A stretch of DNA of 44,235 bases from Porphyrobacter sp. AAP82 (lineage in GTDB: Bacteria; Pseudomonadota; Alphaproteobacteria; Sphingomonadales; Sphingomonadaceae), in contig NZ_ANFX01000050.1 of the NCBI RefSeq assembly GCF_000331285.1, forward strand, positions 1 to 44,235. The letters run 5' to 3'. A model generated the notes under the pieces. That model did not search any database. It was given only the letters and a program-made list of their open reading frames with translations, and was not told the origin of the DNA. Shown here piece by piece: positions 15,699 through 24,856 of the stretch. The translations under genes and the position numbers were made by a program. Every line of letters starts with the position of its first letter. Position 1 is the first letter of the stretch.

Positions 15699-18600
15699 TC
15701 AGAACTTGACGCGCACCCCGAAGCGGACGCCCCACAGCGAACCGTTGATCTGGGTCGCTTCGACCGGCGCGCGGAAGCTCGTCCCCGAACGGTTCGAGTA
15801 GAGGTACTGCGCGCAAGGCTGGGCATTGGTGGCGGTCGCCGAACCCGGGGTGCCCTGCGGCGCGGTGAGGCAGGTCACGTTGACCAGCGAGGCGGCATAG
15901 GGGAAGCCGACCTGACGCACGGTGCCCCAGTCCTTGTCGATGAAGTTGAGGACGTTCTCCATTTCCGCCGACAGTTCGATCTTGCCGCCGAACACGAAGG
16001 GCACTTCCTGACGGAACGCAAGGTCGAGCTTGTGCACCGAGGGGGTCTTGGCGATGTTCTTCGGGGCGATCTGGCCCTGGTACTCCTTGAGTTCCGAGTT
16101 CAGGATAAACTGCTGGAACCCGGTGAAGTCGAAGTTGGCCGCATAGGCCACCCGCGGGTCGGCCGTGATCGACGACACGTTCGGCACGTAGAGCAGCCCG
16201 CGTTCGCTGCGGCCCTGCACCCCGAGCACCGCCGGACGGAAGGCACCGCCGGTCGGGTCGTTGTAGACGTAGCTGTAACGCTGGCCCGAACGCACGTTGT
16301 AGAACAGTTCGATGCGGGTGTTGTTCTCGCCGAAGATCTCGCCATCGAAGCCGAGGCCCAGACGGAACTGGTTGTCGCGCTGGTAGTTAGCGATGCCCTG
16401 CGCCGAGAAGTTCGCATCGTTCCCGACCACCGTGTTGGTGTAGTTCGAGAAGGCCACCGAAGAGGTGCCGGGGTTCTGATCGGCGACATCCTGGTAGGTG
16501 TACGAACCGTTGACGAACAGCCCGTTGTCCCACCGCTTGTTGAAGCGGGCGACAAGGTTCCAGCTGTCACCGAAATCGGTGTTGGTCAGCAGGATGTCGG
16601 TGTTCGCACCGTTGATGTCCTGACCGGCGAGCGCGGTGTAACGGGTGCGGCCGTCGGGCAGCGTGCCGTTGGGCACCGAACGCAGATCGGTCCATTCGAG
16701 CGCGTTGTTGACCTTCGAGTAGATCACGTCGGCGCCGACGTTCCAGCCATCACCCAGGAAGCTGCCGAGGTTGGCTTCGTAATCGACCGAAGCGGCAAAG
16801 CGCCAGGTCGAGGGCACTTCGAAGTCCGGGTCGATCGCGTTGGTCGGCGCCGCGGCGGTCCCGGCGGTGCGGATCGCGTCGATCAGCGACTGGGGGATGC
16901 CGGTGCCGCCGGTCACGCCGTTCAGCGTGGCAGCGCCGATGGCGTTCTGCTGCGCGGTCGTGAGGGGAACACCGCTGATGGTGTAGGTGTCGGCGGCGCC
17001 GTTGGTCCCGAGCACGCGGTTGATCTGGACGCGGCCCAGCGTCGGACCGGGGTTCGAATAGCTGTTCGAGATCCACACCAGCGGGCTGCCGCCGCCGAAC
17101 AGACCCGCCGAACCGCGCACCTGGAGGCGATCGGTCGGCTGCCAGTTCACGCCGAAGCGCGGCTGGAACAGGTCACGGCCGTTGAGAGTCGAGGCGTTGG
17201 TGAAGCCGAAGCGGTCGACGAAGTTCTGGTTGAAGAACGGACGGACCGGCGCGTCGAACAGGTCGTAGCGCACGCCCGCCACGAGGGTCAGGGTGTCGGT
17301 CACGTCGATCGTGTCGCTGAGGCCGAAGGTCCAGGAGTTGTTCTGGAAGTCGGCAGTGACCGTGCCGATCCCGCCGCGCAGCGGCACGGCGATGTCGAGG
17401 CTGTTGGCGCGGCGCGCCTGCAGGTCGGCGATGTTGTCGAAGTACCACGCACCCGAAACGCGCTGGGCGAAGAGGTTGCGCACGTCCTGCTGACGGCGTT
17501 CGGCGATCAGCTTGAAGGTGTGGTTGTTGGCCTTCAGCGTGGCGGCGAATTCGACCGCCAGCGACTGGCTGTCGAGCTCGTTGGCCTGGCGGCTGATGTC
17601 GGGACCGAACTGGAGGCGCTGCTGACCGGGCGAGCACTGCGAGGCGGACGAACCGTTGGCCGGCTGGCCCTGCGCCGGCGGAGCCGGGTTGGTCGGGTCA
17701 AGACAGACGAGGAACTGGCCGAAGTCGCGGTTGCCGCCGACCGGCACCTGGAGGCGCACGTAATCGGCATAGGAGACGCGCAGCACGGTCGAGAAGTCGT
17801 CCGACCACTGGTTGTTCGACTGGATGATGCCGAAGTGGTTGACCGCACCTTGCGTGTAGTTGTTCGACAGCAGGCTGTAGGTCGGGTTGGTGGCGGTGAT
17901 CTGGCCGGTGCCGGTCTGGCCTGCGAGCAGCGCCGCATCGTTCCAGATGTAGGTCGCGGTCAGGCGGTGGCCGTCGGCGACGTTCCAGTCGAGCTTGGTG
18001 ACGAGCTTGTCGTCCTTCTCGACGATCGAGTCCGCAACGCCCAGCGTGTCGAAGTTGTAGACGGTGTCGGCGATGCCGTTGATCTGGGTCAGATCGGCGT
18101 CGGTGATGCCGAGCTGCGAGGGCGCGACGTCGGCCGGGACGGTGTCACGGGTGCGCTCGTAGGTGACCGCGAAGAACAGCTTGTCCTTGATGATCGGGCC
18201 GGTGACCTGGGCGACGTAGACCTGCGATTCGAACGAACCGATGCGGGTCAGTTCGCGGGCACGGGTGCCGCGCAGATCGTCGTTCTGGTAATAGGCGCTG
18301 CCGAGGAAGGTGAAGCGGTTGCCGCCCGACTTGAGCTGGGTGTTGATCGCGCCGCCCTGGAAGAAGCCCTGCTGGATGTCGACCGGCGCGGTTTCGACCG
18401 AGAATTCGCCGATCGCGTCAAGCGGGACCGGGCCGCGCGAGGAGACGAGGCCGCCGGATTCGAGACCGAAGGGGTCACCGAAGGCCACCCCGTCGACGGT
18501 GAAGCGGTTGTAGCGGTTGTTCTGTCCGGCGATGCTGATGGCGTTGCCGTTGGTGGCATCGAGGGTTACCAGCGGATCGCGCGCGGCGAGGTTGCGGATG

Positions 18601-19064
18601 TCGCGCTGGACGTTGGCGACGCCGGCGATGTCGCGGGCGCTCAGCACGGTCGCGGGGCCGGTGGCGAGCGTGATCGCCGAGCGCACGCGGTTGCCGGTGA
18701 CGACGATGGTCTGGCCCTGTTCGACCAGCGCGACGCTGATGCGCTGCGCCTGGCCGGCGGTCAGGAAGCCGATTTCCTGCGAGACGATTTCATAGCCGTC
18801 AGCCGAAACTTCCACGAGGGAGGGGCCGCCGAGACGGAGCCCTGCCGCATTGAAGCCGCCTTCGGCATCGGTCGTCTGGGTCGAGGTGGTGCCCGAGGGG
18901 ACGTGGGTCACGGTCACGGTCGCGCCGGCGATCGGGGCGCCGTTCTGGTCGGTGACATCACCGCGGACCGACGAGGTGGTTTCCTGCGCGAAGGCGGGGG
19001 TCGCGATCGTCGTGGTCGCGGCGAGGCTGACGATGCTCGCGGCGAGGAGATACTTAAGCTTCAT
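15699..19064 (-). CDS. Oar-like TonB-dependent outer-membrane receptor with N-terminal carboxypeptidase-regulatory-like domain
   Basis: An 1121-residue outer-membrane protein. Residues 1-26 are a signal peptide ending AFA before QET. Residues about 30-115 form a carboxypeptidase-regulatory-like beta domain (VRGDVTDQNGAPIAGATVTVTH). The plug follows (VVTGNRVRSAI... SIAGQNNRYNRFTVDGV), then a long barrel ending in GVRVKF with the terminal Phe needed for barrel assembly. Oar-like receptors import large substrates or export protein; the ligand here is unknown. The ATG at 19064 is placed directly before the signal peptide. Three 11-bp-spaced Pho-box-like half sites lie upstream (19141-19169), and a clear terminator follows the gene. 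Confidence 0.9.
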   Translation of the reverse strand: MKLKYLLAASIVSLAATTTIATPAFAQETTSSVRGDVTDQNGAPIAGATVTVTHVPSGTTSTQTTDAEGGFNAAGLRLGGPSLVEVSADGYEIVSQEIGFLTAGQAQRISVALVEQGQTIVVTGNRVRSAITLATGPATVLSARDIAGVANVQRDIRNLAARDPLVTLDATNGNAISIAGQNNRYNRFTVDGVAFGDPFGLESGGLVSSRGPVPLDAIGEFSVETAPVDIQQGFFQGGAINTQLKSGGNRFTFLGSAYYQNDDLRGTRARELTRIGSFESQVYVAQVTGPIIKDKLFFAVTYERTRDTVPADVAPSQLGITDADLTQINGIADTVYNFDTLGVADSIVEKDDKLVTKLDWNVADGHRLTATYIWNDAALLAGQTGTGQITATNPTYSLLSNNYTQGAVNHFGIIQSNNQWSDDFSTVLRVSYADYVRLQVPVGGNRDFGQFLVCLDPTNPAPPAQGQPANGSSASQCSPGQQRLQFGPDISRQANELDSQSLAVEFAATLKANNHTFKLIAERRQQDVRNLFAQRVSGAWYFDNIADLQARRANSLDIAVPLRGGIGTVTADFQNNSWTFGLSDTIDVTDTLTLVAGVRYDLFDAPVRPFFNQNFVDRFGFTNASTLNGRDLFQPRFGVNWQPTDRLQVRGSAGLFGGGSPLVWISNSYSNPGPTLGRVQINRVLGTNGAADTYTISGVPLTTAQQNAIGAATLNGVTGGTGIPQSLIDAIRTAGTAAAPTNAIDPDFEVPSTWRFAASVDYEANLGSFLGDGWNVGADVIYSKVNNALEWTDLRSVPNGTLPDGRTRYTALAGQDINGANTDILLTNTDFGDSWNLVARFNKRWDNGLFVNGSYTYQDVADQNPGTSSVAFSNYTNTVVGNDANFSAQGIANYQRDNQFRLGLGFDGEIFGENNTRIELFYNVRSGQRYSYVYNDPTGGAFRPAVLGVQGRSERGLLYVPNVSSITADPRVAYAANFDFTGFQQFILNSELKEYQGQIAPKNIAKTPSVHKLDLAFRQEVPFVFGGKIELSAEMENVLNFIDKDWGTVRQVGFPYAASLVNVTCLTAPQGTPGSATATNAQPCAQYLYSNRSGTSFRAPVEATQINGSLWGVRFGVRVKF

Positions 19065-19140
19065 GGATGAAAGCCCCTGGTAGCGGTGGACAGAGAATTG
19101 CGTGACGCGGACGGCCCTAGGCCTCTCTGCTTGCGCCAAA

Positions 19141-19169
19141 GCGACGGTTCTGTGACAATTTAATGACTG
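19141..19169 (-). promoter_or_regulatory. Triple Pho-box-like repeat upstream of the Oar-like receptor
   Basis: On the minus strand three 7-mers recur every 11 bases: CAGTCAT, TTGTCAC and CCGTCGC, separated by TAAA and AGAA. The PhoB half site is CTGTCAT or CTGTCAC with a 4-bp AT-rich spacer. The first two match it at 6 of 7 positions each, the third at 5 of 7. The box begins 77 bases before the receptor ATG. No convincing -10 element was found. Confidence 0.5.
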
Positions 19170-19321
19170 CCGTCGGGGCGCTGCGTGGAATCCCCTGGAA
19201 AGGCATGGCGCAAGGTCCGAAAACCCTCGGATTTCCGGCGCTTCCCGGGGACGGTGTTGCATCGCAGCAACGCCGCCGGATTTTCTCGGAAGAGGCTATT
19301 CGCCCACCCGCAGCAGCCGTG

Positions 19322-20248
19322 TCAGGCGAGGTTGATCTCGCGCAGGCGCTCCATGAGGTAATCATGCGCGGTGATCGGCGGCTGCGGCGGATTCGTGTCG
19401 GCGCCGACACATTCCGGCAATGCCTCGATCAGGAAATCGGGCCGGAAATGGAGGAAGAACGGCATCGAATAGCGGGCCCGCCGCGCCGCTTGCCCACGCG
19501 GATTGACCACCCGGTGCGTGGTCGAGCGCAGCCGGCCATTGGTCTGGCGCTGGAGCATGTCGCCGACGTTGATCACCAGCGCGCCCGCGGGCACGTCGAC
19601 CGCGTGCCACTGCCCGTCCCGCGCGAGCAGTTCGAGGCCCGCTTCCTCCGCTCCCAGCAGCAGTGTGATGGTGTTGATGTCCTCGTGCCCCGCAGCCCGG
19701 ATCGCGCCTTCGGGGGCGCCTTCGGCCAGCGGCGGATAGTGGAGCAGGCGCATCACCGAATTGCCGTCGGCCACGCTCGCCGCGAAGAAATCGCGCGGCC
19801 GGCCGAGGTGCAAGGCGATCGCCTCGAGCACGCGCCCGCCGGCGACCTCGAAAGCGGTGAACAGCGCGCTCAGCGTCTCGCGGAAGCCTTCGACTTCGGT
19901 CGGCCAGACGTTGGGGGCCATGAAGGGCGCGAGCGGGTGGCCTTCGGGAAGGTCGCGGCCGACGTGCCAGAATTCCTTGAGGTCGAACAGCTCGGCATCC
20001 TTGGCCTTCTCGGTGCCGAACGGGGTGTAGCCGCGCGCGCCGCCGCCGCCTGCGATCCTGTAGGCGCGCTTCACATCATCGGGCAGGGCGAAGAACGCCT
20101 TGGAGACGCGCTCGGCCGCGTCGATCAGGTCTTGCGGGATACCGTGATCGCGGACCACGGCAAAGCCGTATTCGCCGAAGCTGCGGCCCAGTTCGTCGGC
20201 GATGGTCTCAAGCGGCTGGGCGAGGCTGACGGATGCGATATTGATCAT
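19322..20248 (-). CDS. 2-oxoglutarate/Fe(II)-dependent oxygenase, isopenicillin-N-synthase family
   Basis: A 308-residue enzyme of the IPNS-like non-heme iron oxygenases. The N-terminal segment GFAVVRDHGIP is typical of the family. The iron triad is His188 and Asp190 (GHEDINTITLLLG) with His245 (STTHRVVNP). The 2-oxoglutarate-binding RxS is Arg259-Tyr-Ser261. The substrate cannot be read from sequence. It lies 40 bp downstream of a NupC-type nucleoside transporter on the same strand, so the two are probably co-transcribed, which hints at a nucleoside- or base-related substrate. Confidence 0.85.
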   Translation of the reverse strand: MINIASVSLAQPLETIADELGRSFGEYGFAVVRDHGIPQDLIDAAERVSKAFFALPDDVKRAYRIAGGGGARGYTPFGTEKAKDAELFDLKEFWHVGRDLPEGHPLAPFMAPNVWPTEVEGFRETLSALFTAFEVAGGRVLEAIALHLGRPRDFFAASVADGNSVMRLLHYPPLAEGAPEGAIRAAGHEDINTITLLLGAEEAGLELLARDGQWHAVDVPAGALVINVGDMLQRQTNGRLRSTTHRVVNPRGQAARRARYSMPFFLHFRPDFLIEALPECVGADTNPPQPPITAHDYLMERLREINLA

Positions 20249-20288
20249 GGGCCGCGCCTTACACCCGCGCGGGCGCGCCTGCCAAGCG

Positions 20289-21770
20289 TCAGAGCGGCAA
20301 AAACAGGCTGGCCAGCGCCGCGCTCATCAGGTTGGCAAGACTGCCTGCCGCGAGCGCCTTCAGCCCGAGCTTCGCGATCACCGGGCGCTGGTTCGGGGCG
20401 AGCCCGCCTGTCACTGCCATCTGGATCGCGATCGAGGAGAAATTGGCAAAGCCGCATAGCGCAAAGGTCACGATCGCGCGGCTGCGCGCGGTGAGGGCGC
20501 CTGCCTCCATCTGTCCGAGGTCGATGAAGGCGACAAATTCGTTCAAGACGATCTTGGTGCCGAACAATCCGCCCGCGATCTGCGCCTGATGCCAGTCGGA
20601 AATGCCGATCAGGAACATGACGGGCGCGAACACATAGCCGAGCAGCTTCTGGAAGCTCAGGCTTTCGAACCATGCCGCGGTCGCCGGATCGAAGGGCGCG
20701 CCGATCCCTGCGGCAAGGTTGACGATCCCCCCGCCGAGTCCTGCCAGCAGGCCGTTGGCGAGCGCCACCAGCGCGACGAACACCATCACCATCGCTCCCA
20801 CCGCGACCGCCAGCTTGACGCCGGTCTGGGTGCCTTGCGCGGCGGCCTCGATGATGTTGGCCGGGCGCTGGCCGTCCTCGAAGGCTTCCGCCGCGCTCAC
20901 CTCGTCGGCCTTGGCGCCGCCTTCGAGGATCGATGCCGGGCCGACCGCGCTGATCCGGGCCTGCGGGAGTTCGACCTCCTGCCCGTTCTCGTCATACATG
21001 ACCACGCGGGTCGCCTCGGTCACGGCGTTGCCCTTGCCGCGGGTGCGGGCAAAGGCTGCCGCCGCGACCGAGCCTTCATAGCCGGTCTGCCTGAGCGGCT
21101 CGTCGGGCATGATGATCTTGGCCATCAGGATGCCGCCGGGGGCCGCCATGAAGGCCGAGGCGAGCAGGAACGGCAGCGCGTCGGCACCGATGACGCTGGC
21201 ATAGATCGCAAGGATGGTGCCGGCGACCCCCGCCATCCCGACGCTCATCAGCGTGAACAGCCCGGCAGGCGAGAGCGCGGCGAGATAGGGGCGCACCACC
21301 AGCGGACTTTCGGACTGGCCGAGGAAGATGTTGGCCGCCGCCGCCAGCGCCTCGACCTTGCCGATCCCGGTGATCCAGCCGATCGCGCCGCCCACCCAGC
21401 GCACCACCCGCTGCATGATGCCGAGATAGTAGAGGATCGAGACGATCGCCGAGAAGAACACGATCACCGGCAGGCCGGCGATGACGAAGGTGTTGGCAAA
21501 GGGGTTGTTGGCAAGCGGCCCGAACAGCGTCTCGATCCCGACCTTGGAATAATCGAGCAGCGCGATCACCCCGCTCGCGATCCCGGCGATCACCGCCACC
21601 CCCGCATCGGTGCGCAGCACGATCAGCGCGGTGAAGGCCTGGAGCCCGAAGGCCGCCCCGACAACCCGCAGGTTGATGTGACGGCGGCCCGACGACAGCG
21701 CGACGGCGATAGCAAGGATGGCAAGCACCCCGGCAAGGCTCAGCAAGGAGGACGTGAGACTTCCGTTCAC
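20289..21770 (-). CDS. Concentrative nucleoside transporter (NupC/CNT family)
   Basis: A 493-residue polytopic membrane protein. Conserved CNT segments include GPLANNPFANTFVIAGLPVIVFFSAIVSILYYLGIMQ, AANIFLGQSESPLVVRPYL, SAFMAAPGGILMAKI, LNEFVAFIDLG and ALCGFANFSSIAIQMAVTGGLAP. It would import nucleosides with protons or sodium. The start is a GTG at 21770, giving MNGSLTSSLLSLAGVL directly before the first helix. An upstream frame extension looks non-coding. Between about residues 235 and 300 it carries an extra hydrophilic loop (TRGKGNAVTEATRVVMYDENGQ onward) that makes it longer than the roughly 400-residue bacterial standard. Confidence 0.88.
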   Translation of the reverse strand: MNGSLTSSLLSLAGVLAILAIAVALSSGRRHINLRVVGAAFGLQAFTALIVLRTDAGVAVIAGIASGVIALLDYSKVGIETLFGPLANNPFANTFVIAGLPVIVFFSAIVSILYYLGIMQRVVRWVGGAIGWITGIGKVEALAAAANIFLGQSESPLVVRPYLAALSPAGLFTLMSVGMAGVAGTILAIYASVIGADALPFLLASAFMAAPGGILMAKIIMPDEPLRQTGYEGSVAAAAFARTRGKGNAVTEATRVVMYDENGQEVELPQARISAVGPASILEGGAKADEVSAAEAFEDGQRPANIIEAAAQGTQTGVKLAVAVGAMVMVFVALVALANGLLAGLGGGIVNLAAGIGAPFDPATAAWFESLSFQKLLGYVFAPVMFLIGISDWHQAQIAGGLFGTKIVLNEFVAFIDLGQMEAGALTARSRAIVTFALCGFANFSSIAIQMAVTGGLAPNQRPVIAKLGLKALAAGSLANLMSAALASLFLPL

Positions 21771-21930
21771 GGCAGCGACTATTCCCTGATGCTTTGAAAT
21801 GCGACCCGATCCCCCGCGCGCCCGGCACCCCACCTTGCGCGCAGCAACTTGCGGCGTGGCAGTTTGCGAGGCTTCTTGCAAGCCGGATGCGAAAGCGCGC
21901 AGTCACCAGCCTGCGGGAAAGCACGGCTTT

Positions 21931-21955
21931 GCGGCGGCGCAGCCGCTTTTCTTTT
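21931..21955 (+). terminator. Attenuator-like hairpin in the leader of the VUT-family transporter gene
   Basis: A GCGGC/GCCGC hairpin (21931-21935 with 21942-21946) is followed by TTTTCTTTT (21947-21955), the layout of an intrinsic terminator. It sits only 27 bases before the transporter ATG and on the same strand. A competing pairing with the upstream CGGCT is possible. It may be an attenuator; no ligand-binding motif was recognised. Confidence 0.4.
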
Positions 21956-21982
21956 GCCGCGACGCTGGGTAGCACCTGCGGG

Positions 21983-22717
21983 ATGAACACGCCCGAACCC
22001 ACCGTGCCCGGCACCGACGTCCCGGCCGCCGCCCCCTTTGCCGCCACCACGCCTGCGGGGGTCTCGATGCCGCTCGGGATGTTCGTCTCCACGCTGCTTT
22101 ATGGCGGGATGACGGTGCTGGCAGGCGTGCTCGCCTTCAAGCAGGTGCAGCTGTGGCCGACGCAGCTGGCCGTGGAGAGCGGGATCTTCCCTTTCCTGCT
22201 GCTGGTGGTGATCTCGAGCACGCTGTCGCAGCTCTACGGGCGCGAGGCGGCCAAGCGGATCGTGTGGTGGGGGTTCCTGCCGCTGGGCCTTTCGGCGCTG
22301 CTGATGCAGCTGGTGCTGGCGCTGCCCGCCTCATCGGAAATGCTCGCCTTCCGCCCCGATGACCTCACAGCCTTCAACCGCGTCCACCAGTCGACCTGGC
22401 GGGTGTGGATGGCAGGCCCGGCGAGCTACATCACCTCGCTGCTCCTCAACATCTGGATCTTCGACCGGCTGCGCGGCAGCGGGGAAGGCGAGAGCACATT
22501 GGGACTGATGGTGCGCGGCGCGATTGCATCGGCCCTGTCGCAGGCGGTGGATTCGGTGATCTTCATCACCCTCGCCTTCTATGGCGAGTTCGACATCACC
22601 GACCTGATGATCGGCCAGGTCCTCGCCAAGGTGTTCCTGAGCGTGGTGCTGGTGCCCTTCCTCATCACCTTCGGGGTGCGCGCCGCGCATTGGCTTGATG
22701 CGAGGAAGGGCGCCTAA
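21983..22717 (+). CDS. VUT (YhhQ-type) family transporter, probable queuosine precursor uptake
   Basis: A 244-residue membrane protein with about six helices. Family marks are the helix ending ISSTLSQLYGREAAKRIVWWGF, the loop PASSEMLAFRPDDLTAFNRVHQSTWRVWMAGPASYITSLLLNIWIFDRLR, and the later segment ASALSQAVDSVIFITLAFYGEF. Members import the queuosine precursors preQ0 or preQ1. The ATG at 21983 follows a weak GCGGG. An upstream frame extension lacks conservation-like features. Its stop overlaps the stop of the convergent Rieske oxygenase gene. Confidence 0.82.
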   Translation: MNTPEPTVPGTDVPAAAPFAATTPAGVSMPLGMFVSTLLYGGMTVLAGVLAFKQVQLWPTQLAVESGIFPFLLLVVISSTLSQLYGREAAKRIVWWGFLPLGLSALLMQLVLALPASSEMLAFRPDDLTAFNRVHQSTWRVWMAGPASYITSLLLNIWIFDRLRGSGEGESTLGLMVRGAIASALSQAVDSVIFITLAFYGEFDITDLMIGQVLAKVFLSVVLVPFLITFGVRAAHWLDARKGA

Positions 22718-24009
22718 CCGGCCACGGCGAGGTCGTCCTGCATCATTCCGACCCGCGGATCGTTGGGGGCGACCCATTCCTTGCCGATGGCCTGTTCGAC
22801 GCGCAGTTCGGGCGGCACGTTCTTGAGGCCGATCATCCGGTCGCAGTGCTGGTGGAACCAGTAGATGCGCGCTTCCTGATAGGAGAGCGGCACGCTCTTG
22901 AAGCCGCGGCTTTCCATCGAGCGCTGGATCGCCTCGCCGAACTGGGTGTCCTCCTGGATCAGCCTGGCCATCGCCCGGCCGTTGGGCGAGGTCTCGTCCG
23001 GCACGGTCCACAGATCGGGCGCCGCCCCGTCACCCCAGTCGGGCGCCATGGTGATCAGTTCCAGCCGCGTGGTCGTCAGCGAGGTCGGCCAGAAGATCAG
23101 CGGCGGCACGAAGTAGTTCGACAGCGGCGAGACCCAGTTGGGGAAGATCGTGTAGCTCTGGGTATGGGTGCGCCCCAGCTCGCCAACGGTCGCGATGCTG
23201 GTCCAGTTGGGCGCATTCTCCAGCGCCCGGACGTGCTCGCGCTGCATCTCGCGCGGCGGCGGCGCGAGCATCCGCCCGTGGCCGCCCGGGTAGAGATGGT
23301 TGACGTTGCGCCTGGCATCGACCAGCGGCGCGACCGTTTCGGGGTGGATGAAGGGCACATGGTAGACCTCCATGTTGGCCTCCATCGCCACCTTCCAGTT
23401 GCAGGCAAGATCGAAGCTGTGCCGCGCGGCAAGCCGAAGCTTGTCGAAACCGAACTCCTCCCATTCCTCCGCAATCGGCCCGAGGAAATCGCGCAAACTC
23501 GGCGCGTTGTCGTCGAAATTGACGAAGACGAGCTTGCCGAACATCTCGCAGCGCACCGGGATGAGGCCCCTCGTCGCCATGTCGAGATCGACGAAATCCT
23601 GCCGCTCGGGCACGCCGATGAGGGTGCCGTCGGTCTTGTAGGTCCAGGCGTGGTAGGGGCACACCAGCCGCCGCGCGCAGCCCCGGTCCTCGGTCACCAC
23701 CGGCGCGCCGCGATGGCGGCAGGTGTTGTAGAAGGCGCGCACCACCCCGTCGGTGCCATGGACGATGATGATCGGATCGCCGGCATTGTTCCAGCGCATG
23801 AAGCTGCCGGGCTCGGGCACCTCGTCGAGATGCCCGGCAAACAGCCATGCCTTCCTGAAGATATGCTCCTGCTCGAGCGCGAAATAATCCGCGCTGGTGT
23901 AGCGCGCGGCAGGCACATCGGGCAGGCGCGGGAACCCCGGCGGCGGCGCCTTCCTCTGCCCCTCCCACTCCATCAGCGCCTTCAGCGTCGCAATCGTGGC
24001 GGTGTCCAT
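22714..24009 (-). CDS. Rieske-type aromatic ring-hydroxylating oxygenase, alpha subunit
   Basis: A 431-residue oxygenase. The Rieske [2Fe-2S] ligands are Cys97 and His99 (CRHRGAP) with Cys117 and His120 (CPYHAWTY). The mononuclear iron region is NWKVAMEANMEVYHVPFIHP, with His217 and His222. Such subunits insert oxygen into aromatic rings or demethylate N- or O-methyl groups. No beta subunit, ferredoxin or reductase gene is next to it, so redox partners are elsewhere and the substrate is unknown. Its stop overlaps the convergent transporter gene (22714-22717). Confidence 0.9.
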   Translation of the reverse strand: MDTATIATLKALMEWEGQRKAPPPGFPRLPDVPAARYTSADYFALEQEHIFRKAWLFAGHLDEVPEPGSFMRWNNAGDPIIIVHGTDGVVRAFYNTCRHRGAPVVTEDRGCARRLVCPYHAWTYKTDGTLIGVPERQDFVDLDMATRGLIPVRCEMFGKLVFVNFDDNAPSLRDFLGPIAEEWEEFGFDKLRLAARHSFDLACNWKVAMEANMEVYHVPFIHPETVAPLVDARRNVNHLYPGGHGRMLAPPPREMQREHVRALENAPNWTSIATVGELGRTHTQSYTIFPNWVSPLSNYFVPPLIFWPTSLTTTRLELITMAPDWGDGAAPDLWTVPDETSPNGRAMARLIQEDTQFGEAIQRSMESRGFKSVPLSYQEARIYWFHQHCDRMIGLKNVPPELRVEQAIGKEWVAPNDPRVGMMQDDLAVAG

Positions 24010-24087
24010 GCGCGTCTCTCCCAGTCCCCAGGGGCCTGTGCGTAAGGCGCGGCACCTGCGGGCCGCAATTGGCGGATAAGGCAGGGC

Positions 24088-24762
24088 CTAGAACGCCGTG
24101 CCCCACCGCTCCCAGACGAGCGCCGAGACGCCGAGCCATGTTGTGAACATGATCACGTAGGGCCAGCGGCGCGGCCACAGGCGGGCGACCAGCAGTGTCG
24201 CGGCCGCCGTGCCGCCGAGGGCGACGAGGGCGATGCCTGCCACTGCGGCCCCGGTGCGCGTCAGCCCGGCTTGCACCGCCAGCGACGCCCATTGCGCGGG
24301 CAAAAGCGCCAGCACCCAGCCCGGCCATGCGCCCGGCATGGCGGCGGCGGTGAGCAGGACGGCCGCCTCCCCCGCGACCACGCCGAGCGCGATCCACCAC
24401 CCCCGCCCCGCCGCCGAGCGCGCAAACAGCGTGCCCCGCGCGGCAAAGCTGATGCTGGCGATCAGGGCGGCAAGTGCCACACCGCGAGGGTCGTGAAGGG
24501 CGGGAAGGCCCAGCCCCCGTGCCAGCAGCACCAGCCCCGCCCCGGCCAGCAAGGCGACCCCCACGCCAACCGCGAAGCGCCCCGCAGCGGCGGCGGCGAT
24601 CATGCCCGCCCCCATCATCCCGATCGCGACGATTGTCCCGGCGGCGCGCGGATCGTGGGTGATGAAGAAACCACCCGCCGGAGCCACCGCCCCGGCAAGC
24701 GCGACAGTCAGCCACGCCAGGCGCGGATGGTCGGCGACCTGATCCTCGGGCAGAAATCTCAT
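24088..24762 (-). CDS. Polytopic membrane protein of unknown function
   Basis: A 224-residue hydrophobic protein with about seven predicted helices, starting MRFLPEDQVADHPRLAWLTVALAG and ending WERWGTAF. No family was recognised and no catalytic motif is visible. The ATG at 24762 was chosen because the frame upstream runs into the dispersed repeat (24857-24950) and reads as Arg/Pro-rich noise. Codon use is like that of its neighbours. It is downstream of the Rieske oxygenase's start and could be independent. Confidence 0.7.
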   Translation of the reverse strand: MRFLPEDQVADHPRLAWLTVALAGAVAPAGGFFITHDPRAAGTIVAIGMMGAGMIAAAAAGRFAVGVGVALLAGAGLVLLARGLGLPALHDPRGVALAALIASISFAARGTLFARSAAGRGWWIALGVVAGEAAVLLTAAAMPGAWPGWVLALLPAQWASLAVQAGLTRTGAAVAGIALVALGGTAAATLLVARLWPRRWPYVIMFTTWLGVSALVWERWGTAF

Positions 24763-24856
24763 GGGACGATCAGTGACCGAGGCTGGGGGAATTGTCGAGC
24801 CGAGGGTTGTGGTGCGCGCAACCGGGAAGCCAAAGTGAGCGCGGATGGCACCCGAT

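Noticed and set aside
15657..19070. Open frame of over 1100 codons on the plus strand opposite the TonB-dependent receptor
   Set aside because: Its Asp/Val/Arg/Gly-rich translation has no domain, and the minus strand encodes a full receptor with signal peptide, plug and barrel end, plus a matching terminator.
21771..21982. preQ1 riboswitch upstream of the VUT transporter
   Set aside because: None of the known preQ1 aptamer signatures could be found by eye; only an attenuator-like hairpin is supported.
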